Positions 1 to 11,859 are shown, counted from the stretch's first letter. The stretch is DNA of 64,000 nucleotides from Pseudorasbora parva (GCF_024679245.1 NC_090174.1:14959350-15023349); one strand, 5' to 3'. Notes: a model not told the origin generated them from the letters alone. Numbers and translations: made by a program.

Positions 1-407
1 CAATTTGAAATTATTTAAGTGGCTTTGTGACATGGTGCATTATCCTGCTGGAAGTAGCCATCAGAGTATGGGTACATGGTGGTCAACAAGGCATTTTCCT
101 TGTTGTTTTTCCCTTTTCACTCCTTTCTTTGTAAACCCTAGAAATGGTTGTGCCTGAAAATCCCAGTAACTGAGCAGATTGTAAAATACTCAGACCGGCC
201 CGTCTGGCACCAATACCATGCCACGCCTTAAAATTGCTTAAATCACCTTTCTTTCCCATTCTGACATTCACTTTGGATTTCCGGAGATTGTCTTGACCAG
301 GACCACACCCCTAAATACATTGAAGCAACTGCCATGTGATTGGTTGATTAGATAATTGCATTAATGAGAAATTGAACAGGTGTTCCTAATAATCCTTTAG
401 GTGAGTG
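1..407 (-). mobile_element. Tc1-like (DD36E-type) transposon, deletion derivative, cut by window edge
   Basis: This is the 5' end, in transposase orientation, of a Tc1-like element read on the - strand. The terminal inverted repeat runs in from the right and ends near 407, followed by the TA target duplication at 408-409. The strand complementary to 83-271 encodes an N-terminal transposase piece with paired helix-turn-helix character, starting at the ATG near 259-261. Near 90-92 the sequence jumps from the catalytic-domain part of the family straight to the N-terminal part, so most of the middle of the gene is gone. The same family occurs at 36185-37288 and 61016-61833. The copy continues left of the window and cannot encode a working transposase. 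Confidence 0.85.
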
Positions 408-409
408 TA

Positions 410-1322
410 CTAGGGGTGTCCCCAACTAAGGATTTACACAATCGAATCAGAATTTTCAAATCTCTCTATGGTCGACTAAAAGTCGAATCATCTATGTGTG
501 TGTAATCCATAGACTGGAAAAAATAAAATAAACGGTATAAACGGGTTGGAAAAGGCAGGACACTCGTCAGTAGGAGGCTAAGACTATTTTTATTTTACTT
601 TACACACGGCACACAGCCACCACTTTTAATAAAGTGATCAAAACTAGGCTACACTACATTCGTAAACCGTTCTCTCATAACATTTAAAAGCCGCGATCGA
701 AACACAGAACATCACACAAATATATAAAAGAACATTTTGATAAATAAACCTAAAAAAATACCTGCCTAGAGAGGAAAAGAACACTTTGAGTGCATTTATA
801 TGCACGTTCTTAAGCCGATTGTGCCTGAAGGGGGTCTCAAATCGGACTGAAGCTCAGCGCCGTGTCTCAGGTAACGTTATCTCACTTAGACGTGAACATT
901 ATATAGGCTACACGCGAGCTCAATTTTGAATCGACTTCTGACAGAAGAGCTGCACGATGAGTGTATCTTGTAGCACAGGGTGAAATCAGCACATACATTC
1001 ACGATTTGAGGGAAATATACATTTAATAGCCGCGGACAGGCGTCGAATGCCGCCGTCGGTGTATGTGTTCGAATTTTAAAGGCGCGGCACGTCTTTATAA
1101 CACTAATATTGAGTACCCCCATATTGCCAAAATGGTATGATCCTCGTTTCATAACACCCGCGAAGATTCGACCATGAGATCAGTGGTCGAATCCGGTCCT
1201 GCATATCGATGCATCGATGTAACAAAGTTCGATAATGGAAGGAAGGAAGAGGACACGGGGGTCGGCTGGACGGTTGATGCTTCTTTTTTTTCAACTCTAA
1301 ACACAGCAACACACTCAATGGT
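410..1322. mobile_element. Probable hAT-type fragment between a Tc1-like copy and a retroelement
   Basis: Starting at about 411 is a hAT-style terminus (TAGGGGTGTCC...), directly abutting the Tc1-like copy. Downstream is AT-rich sequence with direct and inverted copies of a 'cgactaaaagtcgaat' type motif, typical of a non-autonomous hAT. I could not find the matching right terminus (an ACACCCCTA end), so the element is either truncated or interrupted by the retroelement that follows. I see no credible gene here. Confidence 0.4.
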
Positions 1323-1583
1323 GTGACTTTTCATAAACTCAAGGATCACTTCCGGGTCGGCACTTCCGGCTTCCGGCAACTCAGTCTCTGGGTTTCGCAA
1401 CAACCGTCCGATCTCCCTCTCTTCTCGATCTCCGGTTCCACCGATGTTTTGTACCCTCTCCGCGCTCATTACTGGAACGAGAGACAGGTGTTATCAATCT
1501 GCTTCCAACCCACTCACTTACCGCTCGTCCCGCGGCTCTCTCTCCCGCTGCAGACCTCGCTGAACCACGCCCCCCTTGCCACA
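1323..1583 (-). repeat. Candidate 3' LTR (partial) of the Gmr1-like element
   Basis: Just downstream of the RNase H on the - strand there is a G-rich polypurine tract and then TGTGGCAAGG, a plausible LTR start at 1583. A TATA-like 'gtacaaaac' lies further in, after the 'acacctgtctctcgttccag' stretch. The far boundary near 1323 is a guess because no matching 5' LTR is recognisable in the window. Confidence 0.35.
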
Positions 1584-1592
1584 TACCCCCAC

Positions 1593-4283
1593 CGCCCGAC
1601 TCAGGCCGGGGAGCCGTCCGGCCTGCAGCCCCCCATCCCCCCCCCCCCCCCCCATTTCTGGAGAGGAAGTCGGCCACAGCCATCTGAGCACCCGGCCTGT
1701 GGACCACCTGGAACTTAAAAGGCTGAAGAGCTAGATACCAACGGGTGATCCGCGCGTTGGTATCCTTCATGCGGTGGAGCCATTGGAGAGGAGCGTGGTC
1801 CGAACAGAGGGTGAACTCCCGCCCCAGAAGGTAGTAGCGGAGGGTGAGAACGGCCCACCTGATGGCAAGGCACTCCTTTTCGATGGTGCTGTACTTAGCC
1901 TCTCTCTTTGAGAGCTTACGGCTAATGTACAGCACCGGCCGCTCTCCCCCCTCCACCTCCTGGGCCAGGACTGCGCCCAGCCCCCTGTCCGACGCGTCAG
2001 TCTGCAACAGAAAAGGGAGAGAAAAGTCAGGGGAGTGTAAAAGCGGCCCGCCACATAGAGCAGCCTTAACTCGGGTGAAGGCCTGCTGGCACGGCTCCGT
2101 CCATTGGACCTTATCTGGTAGCCCCTTTCTAGTAAGGTCAGTCAGAGGGCTGGTGAGGTCCGAATAATTTGGTATAAACCGTCTATAATATCCCGCCAGC
2201 CCCAAGAACTGCCTTACCTCCTTTTTGGTCTTGGGTCTCGGACAGGTTGCAATTGCGGCGGTCTTATCAATTTGGGGACGCACCTGTCCATGACCCAAGT
2301 GGAAGCCCAGATACCTTACCTCCACCCGCCCAATTGCACACTTCTTCGGATTGGCCGTGAGCCCCGCTCCCCTCAGCGACCTCAAGACCGCCCTGACATG
2401 CTGCATATGCCGCTGCCAATCGTGACTGTAAATCACGATATCGTCCAGGTAGGCAGCAGCATATGCGGCATGGGGACGCAAAATCCTGTCCATGAGGCGC
2501 TGAAAGGTAGCGGGTGCCCCGAACAAGCCGAAGGGAAGCGTGACGAATTGGTGCAATCCAAACGGCGTGGTGAAAGCTGTCTTTTCTTTGGACAATGGAG
2601 ACAAGGGGATCTGCCAATAGCCCTTCGTTAAGTCCAATGTCGAATAAAATCGAGCCGTGCCCAGCCGATCAAGCAACTCGTCAACCCGCGGCATTGGATA
2701 CGCGTCGAATTTCGACACTGCGTTCACCTTGCGGTAGTCCACACAGAACCTGACCGAGCCGTCGGTCTTAGGGACCAAAACGATCGGGCTCGCCCAGTCA
2801 CTGTTGGACTCCTCTATTACTCCCATATCGAGCATTGCCCCTAATTCTTCCTGAACTACTTTTTTCTTGTGTTCAGGTAAGCGATACGGCCGGCTGCGAA
2901 CTACCACGCCCGACTCGGTCTCGATATGGTGCTGAATTAAGTTGGTACGTCCCGGTAGGGGCGAAAACACGTCTGCGAACTCCGCCTGTAGTTTTGATAG
3001 ATCAGTGAGTTGGGACGGTGAGAGGTGATCTCCCCCAGGGGCCAGCGCGACCGATTGTGCTTTGATGCTCGCCTCTGGCCCGAGATCATCCTCTCCCCCG
3101 ATCACCGTCGCCAACAACACTGATTCCACCTCATTCCATTTCTTAAGGAGATTGAGGTGGTATATTTGACGTGCCCCGTTCCTATCGGACCGTATCACTT
3201 CATAATCGAGGTCTCCAACCTGTCGTGCGACCTCAAACGGCCCCTGCCACTTTGACATTAATTTAGAGCTCGATGTAGGGAGTAATACGAGCACTTTCTC
3301 TCCCGGTGTGAATTTGCGTAGTCTCGTACCCCTGTTATACGACCGGCTTTGGCGGTCCTGGGCTTGCAACAAATTCTCCCTAGATAGCCGCCCCAAGGTG
3401 TGGAGTTTTGTTCGCAAGTCCAGCACATATTGAATTTCGTTCTTGGCCAAAGAAGGCCCCTCCTCCCAAGTTTCTCGTAGGACGTCCAGCACCCCCCGGG
3501 GCTGCCGTCCGTAGAGAAGCTCGAAGGGGGAAAACCCCGTGGAGGCTTGCGGGACCTCCCGCACAGCAAATAAGAGGGGTTCTAACCACCGATCCCAATT
3601 TTTGGCGTCTTCCTGTACGAATTTACGGATCATGGATTTAAGAGTGCGATTAAATCGTTCGACCAAGCCGTCTGTTTGTGGGTGATAGACGCTTGTTCGA
3701 ATGGATTTAATGCCCAATAATCCGTACAATTCGCTTAACGTGCGTGACATAAACGCCGTGCCTTGATCAGTGAGGATTTCCTTCGGAATCCCCACTCGGG
3801 AGATTAACCGAAACAGTGCGTCCGCAACACTCTTCGCAGAGATGTTGCGGAGAACCACTGCTTCCAGATATCGTGTTGCGTAGTCCACGATAACTAGCGC
3901 AAAACGATGTCCGCGTGCGGATCGCTCTAATGGCCCGATGAGGTCCATCGCAATTCTCTCGAAGGGGACCTGCATTAATGGTAGGGGGCGCAATGGCGCT
4001 TTTGGGGCGGCCAGTGGATTCACCAACTGACATTCAGGACAAGACGCGCACCACCTGCGCACATTGTCATGAATGCCTGGCCAAAAAAATCGGGTCATTA
4101 AACGATTCAGCGTGGCCGCCTGTCCCAGGTGGCCCGCCATCGGGTTAGAGTGAGCCGCCTGGAAAAGCATTTCCCGGCGGCTCTTTGGTACTAACAACTG
4201 GGTTGTATCCACTTTTGTCTGAGCGTCTTGGGTCACTCGATACAACCTATCCTTAATTATGGCAAAATAAGGATACGTGACGG
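1593..4283 (-). CDS. pol: Integrase-reverse transcriptase-RNase H part of the Gmr1-like retrotransposon
   Basis: A long open frame (4305 to 1381 as an ATG-started ORF; the first few codons are hAT sequence). Residues about 45-92 form the integrase HHCC zinc domain. The DDE core follows, with D near 121 (AMDLIGP), D near 180 (TDQGT) and E near 215 (LVERFNR). After a linker come the reverse transcriptase, with WASPIVLVPK near 505, LPFGLFGAPATF and the catalytic YLDDIVIYS near 615, and an RNase H domain with TDASDRG near 767, YSTIEKECLAI and CSDHAPLQWL. The RNase H ends near an FLSRN motif; the glycine-rich tail after it is probably purine-tract and LTR sequence read through. All catalytic residues I can check are present, so this half decayed little. 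Integrase before RT identifies the Gmr1 type. Confidence 0.92.
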
Positions 4284-5209
4284 TAGGGCTGGGCGATATG
4301 GCCAAAATTTCATATCCCGATATAGCTCATTTGATATCCCGATAACGATATAGCAATTTTTCTGTTAATTCAGTTTATGAATAGTCTATACAAAATTGCA
4401 ATGTGGAAATGCAGTTTGAAATGATATAAAACAAATAAAGGTAGTATGGACTACATTTTTATTTTATTTAGAACCTTTTTTTTAAAGCAAGACTGTTGGT
4501 AAAGTTAACACCTGCCTAGGGATGTTAACCGATGACCGTTTGACCGATGGCTGACCGTATCAACGTTAACCGATCAAAGTTGTCGGTTAAAATAAATAAA
4601 AAAGTGATCTCTAAATTAGGCTATTATACAGTGGACTAAACGCTACTACAGGTGGCCGTCTCATTCCAAAATCATTTTGTGTGATTGAACATCCCTCGCA
4701 CTCAATTTTTCATAACTCGCCTGTTTGTACTTAATAAACCAATAAAAACATTCTGCACGAGGTCACAGCGTTTGAGTTTGCGCGCTCACAAGGTTTGCAG
4801 ACAGTAAACACTCGAGGTTAGAGCCGGGGCAGACGACAGTATGAAGCGTGCATTTCGCTTAAGATGGGCTTACATTTGGAAATATATTACATCTTCATTT
4901 CAGTGGTAACACATAAGGTGTTGATCGTCTTTCTTTATTATTGTTAGCACTACCTCGAACTAAAGCGGCGTCTCTTCGGAGCTGTCATTTTCTTAAATGA
5001 GCCGCGGCAATGATTCAAATGAGCTCATAACGCTAGACAAACGCCTTTATTTGCAACGCGATCACCTTGTACCCAAACCATTTCGAAGGAGCCATTTGTC
5101 CTTTGATTACAAACAAGCTCCTCTGCGGCGCGTTTGCGGGACTCGTGTTTCGCGCTGTGGGGGATTTTAAAAAAGTGACGTGAGTGGAAGGGAGACGGCA
5201 GCGCTTGGA

Positions 5210-5240
<31 letters not shown>

Positions 5241-5732
5241 AGTGAGAGAGTGAGAGAGAGAGACAGAGGGAGCGCAGCTCGCGGCTGTTATTTCAAATAG
5301 CGCAGCATATTTTAAACTAATCGGTTAACCGGTTTCAACCGGCTAATGAGGCTCGGTGGTCGGTCAAGAAAATGTTTAGTTTTCGCCATCCCTACACCTG
5401 CCATTAAAATATTTCAATATATGGCTATATGGTGTGCCACGCGTAAAAGCCCGTTGCAGCGTCTGTGTCTGAAGTTTGCTTTGAGCGCTAATGCCCCCAC
5501 TCTGGCATCATTACTCTGAGAATTACCCTGGTCTGAACCGCGTCTACTACCGTCTTCCTCCATGTTTGTTTATGTATTGCAGCGTGCATGGGCATGCCGT
5601 GGCGTGAGGTGCATCTTGACGTAAAATTCTGCCGTAAACGCCTTATCGTGGCGTAAGCGATAGAGCCTTATATAAAACGATAGACATTTTCTATCGTCCA
5701 GACGATATATTTCGTCATATCGCCCAGCCCTA
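4284..5732. mobile_element. hAT-type non-autonomous element inserted in the retrotransposon
   Basis: The ends are perfect inverted repeats, TAGGGCTGGGCGATAT at 4284 and ATATCGCCCAGCCCTA ending at 5732. They are flanked by a perfect 8-bp target duplication, cgtgacgg (4276-4283 and 5733-5740), the hallmark of hAT transposition. No transposase is encoded. Excluding the nested element at 4517-5394 and its extra TSD, it is about 560 bp long. Single-ended relatives with the same terminus occur near 16093 and 17779. Confidence 0.92.
4517..5394. mobile_element. Second hAT-type element nested inside the first
   Basis: Begins TAGGGATGTTAACCG and ends CGCCATCCCTA, with a perfect 8-bp duplication cacctgcc (4509-4516 and 5395-5402). 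The subterminal regions contain repeated 'gttaaccg/cggttaac' motifs like those in the element at 34895-35914, so the two are probably related. It contains a TG/AG-rich simple repeat (5211-5272) and no transposase frame. Confidence 0.9.
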
Positions 5733-7148
5733 CGTGACGGGCAATGCGGGTTGGAGGGACTGACCGTCGATAGTGCGGACCTGCTGGAAAGCATGTTTTA
5801 GGGTCTCATCTTGAGACTGCTCCAGAGGGAAGTCATCGCGGTCCGGGAGAATCAGTCTCTCGACCCCGCTCGGTTCCTCTGAAGCGGTTCCCAAGGGCCC
5901 CGTATCAGTCTCGCCAACCTGCACTCGCACCGCCCCGTTCCTAGCCTTGTTCTCCCAAGCGGCATCCGCGCATAACGACCCCAATAACGCCGGAAAGGCG
6001 GGCCAATTCGCCCCCAGAATTAGCGGATGCCGGAGGTGGGGACTAACCGCCACCTCAACACTATGATTTTCTCCCCTAAACTGTATCGTGACTGGGACAA
6101 CCGGATATTCCACCACATCCCCGTGCACACACCACACCTTAACCATGCGGCTTGTATCCAATGCCCCAGGCTGCATCAGGCTTTGATGGATCGAGGTTTG
6201 GTTACATCCTGAATCCACCAAGGCCTGATATGTACCCCCCTTGATACTCACAGGAATTTGGTACTCTCCTGCTTGATCAGGGGTGGTCCGCTGGAAGTCC
6301 GGGACCCGGATCATTGTCCCGATGTCCATCATCGGACATCGGTCCACAAAATGGTCCGGGTCGCCGCACCGCCAGCAGGCCAGCCCAGGCCTGCCCGCCG
6401 CCCCTGCGGCGGGGAGTGGGTTGGAAAATGAGCGCGGAGGGGGGGTGGAACCGGAACCGTTATCCCCGCCCGACCCCAGCAGCCCCGCCCCCCTGGGCGG
6501 GGCCCTCGAACTCCCGTACTGCCCTGGGCCCATTCCACCCCGGCCTCTGGGGGGAATGCGAGGGGGCCCTGGAGGGCGGGACCTAGGGAGAGGGACAGGG
6601 CGAGAAGGAGAGACAGAGGGCGGAGAGAGAGAGGGAGAGGTTAGTAGGGGCTCGCCGACCCCCGGGCACGCCACCAGATGGTCCTCCGCCAGGTTGATGG
6701 CCGTCGTCAGCGACGTGGGCCGGTGGCACTGGACCCACTCGGCGGTCTTCTTGGGTAGCCGAGCGATAAACTGCTCCAGTACCACCAGATCGACGATGTG
6801 GTCCACGTCGCTTCCACCGGCCAATAGCCATTTGCGGCACGCGTCCCGGAGCTGTTGGGCCATCGCGAAGGGTCGGCCGGCCTCGCCCCACTCCAGCGAG
6901 CGGAATCTCTGGCGGTGCTGCTCTGGGGTCCGGCCGACCCGCTGGATGATGGCCCTCTTCAGGTCTTCATATTCCAGGAGGTTCGCCACCGGCAGTTGTT
7001 GGGCGGCCGCCTGGGCTTCTCCGGTCAGCAGAGGTATGAGGCGCACCGGCCACTGTGCCCGGGGCCACCCGCAGGCCTCCGCGGCCTTCTGAAAGAGGTC
7101 TATGAAGGCCTCGGGATCGTCCTGTGGACCCATCTTGTGTAGGGGCAC
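5733..7148 (-). CDS. gag-pr: Gag-protease part of the Gmr1-like retrotransposon (5' incomplete)
   Basis: The frame is open from 7259 down to the hAT junction at 5733, with no convincing ATG: the first in-frame start-like codon is a GTG at 7148, and the Gag-like sequence continues upstream of it. Residues about 10-175 resemble a retrotransposon Gag/SCAN-like helical domain (DDPEAFIDLF, RRTPEQHRQRF-type helices). A proline- and glycine-rich stretch follows, then a CCHC zinc knuckle at about residues 259-272 (C-x2-C-x4-H-x4-C) for RNA binding. A pepsin-like protease motif, ALVDSG, sits near residue 310, with DSG where many relatives have DTG/DSG. The frame runs into hAT sequence and stops at 5730-5732. 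Excluding the insertion and one TSD puts it in frame with the integrase-RT part. Confidence 0.85.
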
Positions 7149-7319
7149 GTGGACCGGTGCGCTGGCGAGCCCGGCGGCTTCGGTGCGAACCTCCCGGTCG
7201 ATCCAGCTCCGGAACCTCTCACGAAAAATGAAAAGTTGCGCTTTTCTAGACCGATAGGGCTAGGGTCTACAGTCCCAATCCTGCATAATAATCAATAAAC
7301 TTTGCTGCTGTACCATAGG

Positions 7320-7460
7320 TGATGGGTAATAATATTACGTAGCGCCTGATAATAGGCTAACTTCTGTCAACATAACCAGCGTGACAACCTGCTTGCACAG
7401 GGGGTGTGCTGGGGACTATTTTCAGGCGCTGCGTAATATCATTGCTGATTGGTGTAACAA
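7320..7460. repeat. Inverted repeat of a dispersed fish element
   Basis: A 'taatattacgtagcgcctga' arm near 7330 is mirrored by 'caggcgctgcgtaatatcat' near 7425-7446. Related sequence occurs inside the Kolobok-like element near 28500-28540, so this is probably a decayed relative. Confidence 0.5.
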
Positions 7461-8743
7461 TCGGTTATCGGCAAAAAACCACACCTATAGTTTTTCTGTG
7501 ATGCGTCCATTGCTGGAGTGGCTGAGAAGGGTGCACTGTCATTACACAGTACGAGAGCTCTGTGAAGGAACGAGATTATATAGCACGAGAGCAGATTATA
7601 TAGCACCAATAGCAGAGACATTTGAAGCAGTTTTACTCACTAGCTGCTTCCAAAGCAGGACCGAACCTTTATCGCTGGGACCGCTCCGTCAAAAACACAC
7701 TTCTTTGGTATGATTTGGTGAAGTCCTGTGACAGCAGTGGCGTGGAAATCCACTTTGCGATGCGGCTGAAGCGATGTTGTGAAGCTTCCCGTCATTTCAG
7801 CGTTCAAATCGGTTCAAATGCAGCGCTGCCTTCCCGGAATGCTGTGCTGAAGCGTTGAAGTCGCTCGACGTCAACCATAGGAATAAAGTGGAGCGCGGCG
7901 CGGACTATAACCGACATAAGTGTTCACGGACGAGTGGATCTGCACCTGAGAGAGTGTTTACTCTCTCGCTCTAGTCACGCGCGCGCGCACCCTACCGGGA
8001 GAAGAGCCCATACGGCCCATACAAGGACCTTCCGCTCTGTTAACGTCAAGTCGACCCATACTCGAAAAAAACTCTCCGAAACGTGTGAGAAACCGGAAGG
8101 AGCACTCAAAAAAAAAATATCTTTAAAATTACTTAATATAATTATGGACAGTGGTTCCACACAAGCTAATTATGTTTTATTAACATTAATAGATTTTTTT
8201 GAATCTATGCAAGCTCCTTGTGTTGTGACAACACAATTGAATGAGAGAGAATCTAAGTGAAATTGTACTGTCCAACCAAATCAATGGTATTGCTTCCATG
8301 TAACTTAAACCTTTTAAGTTCAGTGAACTTGCTTTAGTTCATTTAAAACTGGCTAAATATGTTTCACTCAACCAACACAAGGAGATTTGTCTCAAATAAC
8401 TCATTTAAATTATGGACAGTGGTTCCATCCAATTAGTTTTTGTTACTTTAACTCAATGTTTTCAATTTAAAGTTATGCCATTCAAATCAGCATTTTGTTT
8501 GTGTGTGTTTGTCTTCTAGAGTCATAAAAAAGTCAAGATGCGAAACAAAGAATCAAACTGTATTTGTTAAAGGGTTGCAATTACATTCAAGACACCTGTG
8601 CAAATGCATTAACATTAGCTAAATGACTTTTACAACGTCATACTGTTAAGAGTCGAGTCATTCTTCAGCAAAGTCACCGAAAGTAAAAAAATAAAATAAT
8701 AAATAACCTCTATAAAACTTGGTAAAGGATAAATACAATTAAA
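7461..8743. other. No gene seen; repeat-derived intergenic sequence
   Basis: Contains two diverged copies of a segment starting 'attatggacagtggttcca' (about 8141 and 8411) and CpG-containing sequence around 7750-8100. No splice-consistent exon and no match to the missing 5' part of SREK1 was recognised. Confidence 0.4.
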
Positions 8744-8747
8744 TTAA

Positions 8748-9321
8748 AGGGTTAGTTCACCCAAATATGAAAATAATGTAATTTATTACTCACCCTGATG
8801 CCGTTCCAGACCTCTAAGAACTTTGTTCCTCTTCAGACACAAATGAAGATCTTTTTGTTGAAATCTGATGGCTCAGAAAGGCCTCCATTGGCCACAATGT
8901 CATTTCCTCTCTCAAGACCCATAAAAGGCACTAAAGATGTCTTTACAACGCCGATATCACTACAGTGGCTCTACAATAATTTTATGAAGCAACGAGAAGA
9001 GTTTTTGTGCGCAAAAAACCCCTAAATAACTATGTGATGGCCGAAAACATTTCTTCCTGAAGCTTCGGAGTGTTATGAATTAGCGGATCGATTCAGCGGT
9101 TCGGATCGCGGGGTTTTAAAATCGCTGACGTCTTTAGTAACTTTTATGGGTTTTGAGAGAGGAAATGTCATTGCTGCCAGTGGAAGCCTTTCTGAGCCAT
9201 TGGATTTCAACAAAAATATCTTCATTTGTGTTCAATGATGAACAAAGGTCTTATGGATCTGGAACATCATAAGGGTAAGTAATTAAATTACATTATTTCC
9301 ATTTTTGGGTGAACTAACCCT
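8748..9321. mobile_element. TTAA-flanked MITE
   Basis: Starts AGGGTTAGTTCACCC and ends GGGTGAACTAACCCT, flanked by TTAA on both sides (8744-8747 and 9322-9325). The subterminal parts are also inverted (the 'ccaatggctcagaaaggc' type segment near 8870 and its complement near 9190-9205), so the whole 574 bp is close to a palindrome. TTAA duplications fit Kolobok or piggyBac families. Single-ended relatives occur near 27921 and 41893. Confidence 0.85.
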
Positions 9322-9435
9322 TTAAATGATTTTTACAAAATTTAGACAGTTACATTAACATTTTGGCATTCCAGGAAGTCCTTACGCAAACATATCAGAG
9401 AAGAGCTTGGTCTTCAGTGTTTAACAGCTTGGTCT

Positions 9436-9932
9436 TCAGTGTTGCACTTTATTGGATAACTTGTTGACATCCAGCTCCAGAACTAACTTTTGCAGTACAT
9501 TGAATGTGTACCTGAGTTCAGGAGGGTAGCTCAAGTTCAGTCCATATATCAGTCATGGCTGTTGCATATGGGACACTGCTAAGATCCTGAAGAAATGTTG
9601 ACCCTCTAACACCACTCCGACATCTGCTGGGCTGTCTTCTATGTATTGGACCTTCAATTCTTATTACATAAATTCCCATCACTGTCTTCTGGATCGCCTC
9701 CTCAGTGCTGGCAATGTCTGCATCCTAGAGGAGACATTTAAAAAGAATACAATACTCTTAAATTCTTGTGTATTAACTTTAACAAAGCATTTAGCATCCT
9801 GAAAAATGCAGAAAACATTTAAAAAGCACATATACTCACAATATACTCCCAAATCAGACTGCTAGGGTCTTCATTCAGGTAGACACTGAGAGATTCGATT
9901 ATGCATTCTCTCTTCACTTCAATGTCATCAGT
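9436..9932 (-). pseudogene. Decayed copy of a multicopy, uncharacterised fish gene family (last two exons)
   Basis: Two exons are visible on the - strand. The exon 9932-9840 has proper AG and GT borders and reads 31 codons without a break, containing DDIEVKRECI and VYLNEDP, motifs I recognise from a large family of uncharacterised fish proteins (some annotated as SAM-domain-protein-like). The next exon starts at 9724 (DADIASTEEAI, GIYVIR) and continues into family-typical C-terminal sequence (YPPELRYTF, ending near 9436). It loses a base near 9590 and is further disturbed near 9560, so the C-terminal motifs fall in other frames. Introns are retained, so this is a decayed gene copy and not a processed pseudogene. 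The family's function is unknown to me. Confidence 0.65.
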
Positions 9933-10067
9933 CTAAAGATACAAATAAGAACATTAACAAAATATAGCCTTTACATTCAGCTCTCTACCACATGTAATTG
10001 TGTAAAACATTCGAACGTACCCAATTATGTAATTTACGAAAACTGATGAAACTGCATTTTGCACCAA

Positions 10068-10170
<103 letters not shown>

Positions 10171-10570
10171 TAACCCATTTACTGTCAAGTATCGCTGATG
10201 ACCCCAGATGGTTAATCAACATTCACTGCTCGTTAAAACGCACTCTCATTAGACAGATTAAAGTAATATTTGACCACAGTTTGATAAAACTTGGTTGTAG
10301 TGAAATTAATTTCCTAATTTATGTAAGGAGTACAAAATAATTGATCTGTAATTAACAATTTTTCTAATGCACTAATTGATACGGTCTGCTCACAGCTAAT
10401 ACTATATCTGTAGCTAATACTATATGTGTGCAATACGTACTGTAGCAGAATTCATAAAACTTTAGCCTAAATACTATCATTGTGCCAAACCATGGATTGT
10501 AACAAAAGTCAGCAAAAATATTTCTACTTTTTAAAAATCTTAAAAAGCAATAGAGTGCTTCACTTACCTT

Positions 10571-10677
10571 AGCCAAAAAAAACGTAGCTCTCTATCAATG
10601 AAGTAGTGACATTTCTTAATTTCACCATAGGTACGGATGAACTGGAAAAGGCATGATGAAAAACATACTGTCATTCA

Positions 10678-10767
<90 letters not shown>

Positions 10768-11455
10768 AATTTCTAAGAATTATCCTCCCATAAATGCTTA
10801 AGGTGGCTAATAATACTGAGAGGGTAATATTACAAGATCAAATTCTTATTAATAAACCACAGGCTGTGCGCAGATAAACAGACTAATCAGAAAATGAACT
10901 CTTAACATGATGCGTAACGTTAATGTTAAGTAAACTGAATGTGTTGCAATGCATTCATATGCTGGCAGGCTTAATCTGCTTATCTGCATGTAGTACGGTT
11001 TATTAATAAGGTGTACACTAACTTCATGGTTAAAAACTTCACTTTTTGAAGTTTTTCACTTCAAGCGTTTTTGAATGCCTGATAACTTAACTGCTCGTTT
11101 CATTAACTTAAAACTAGGTTAACTGAAAACTATTTAGAATTTGTTGCCCAAATTTTTTTTCTACGTCCATACATAACATTTCATGTATAAGTGTTATACA
11201 CTAACGTTAATATACGTTACAGAGAATCACATGCACATTAAACTCACCTTTCAATCGCATGAATGAACTCCCAAAAATGGCACAACATTTCCCACAATAC
11301 TTGATAGTTAAACAACAGACATCCCAGAACAGACTTAACGAAATATTAACAGAAATGAAAGACTTTGCCTTTAGATAAACTTTATATTTTCTTACCTTGC
11401 CACCTTCGTGCTGCGCGTCGTCTTCAAGTTCATCCAATACGTTGGAAATCGTCAC
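10571..11455 (-). pseudogene. Possible upstream exons of the decayed fish gene
   Basis: Two splice-bordered open pieces precede the pseudogene exons on the same strand. An ATG at 11455 opens 19 codons ending at a GTAAG donor near 11397. A piece of about 70 bp near 10641-10571 starts after a pyrimidine-rich AG and ends at GTAAGT. I do not recognise their protein sequences, so linking them to the gene at 9436-9932 rests only on strand, order and splice borders. Confidence 0.25.
10679..10759. repeat. (AT)n microsatellite
   Basis: About 40 uninterrupted AT units. Confidence 0.98.
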
Positions 11456-11587
11456 ATCCGTTTTTTTTTTTTTTTTTTTGAATTGCGAAATGAATCCGTT
11501 TACATTACTTTAACGATTGATAATTAAGTATAGTGGAAAGTGATGCAGGTTAAGTTAATTTAACGCAATACAATAGTGTTTTGGTGG

Positions 11588-11589
<2 letters not shown>

Positions 11590-11679
<90 letters not shown>
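11590..11679. repeat. (AT)n microsatellite
   Basis: About 45 AT units, just left of the large hAT at 11860. Confidence 0.98.
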
Positions 11680-11683
<4 letters not shown>

Positions 11684-11859
11684 TATTTTAACAAAAAAAT
11701 ATTTGGGTAAAAAGAACAGTGCCACAAAGTCATTTTTTTGACACAGAAATACTCTATCAAACGTCCAACATTAGTTTTTGAAACTTTGTCTATGTTTAGG
11801 ATGGGAATCCAAGTCTTTAACAGTGTAAAAAGCTCAGTATGCATGAAACAGCATTTCAT

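Larger units (their letters stand above)
1323..7231 (-). mobile_element. Gmr1-like Ty3/gypsy LTR retrotransposon, interrupted by nested hAT elements
   Basis: On the - strand the domains read: Gag with CCHC zinc knuckle, aspartic protease, integrase, reverse transcriptase, RNase H. Integrase precedes reverse transcriptase, the reverse of ordinary Ty3/gypsy elements; this order is known for the Gmr1 lineage of fish and some invertebrates. No envelope gene is present, so there is no sign of a retrovirus. A purine-rich tract and a TGTGGC start near 1583 suggest the 3' LTR; no 5' LTR was recognised and the open Gag frame begins without an ATG, so the 5' end looks truncated near 7230-7260. A 1,449-bp hAT (4284-5732) splits the coding region between protease and integrase. 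Confidence 0.85.

Noticed and set aside
1149..1469. Open frame on the - strand starting MSAERVQNIGG
   Set aside because: It begins inside the presumed LTR of the Gmr1-like element and runs across its boundary into hAT-like sequence; chimeric and not a gene.
6283..7092. 269-codon open frame on the + strand
   Set aside because: It lies antisense to the Gag-protease frame in GC-rich sequence; its composition is the mirror of the real frame and shows no domain.
1323..7231. Possibility of an endogenous retrovirus
   Set aside because: No envelope gene and the integrase-first order point to a Gmr1-like retrotransposon.
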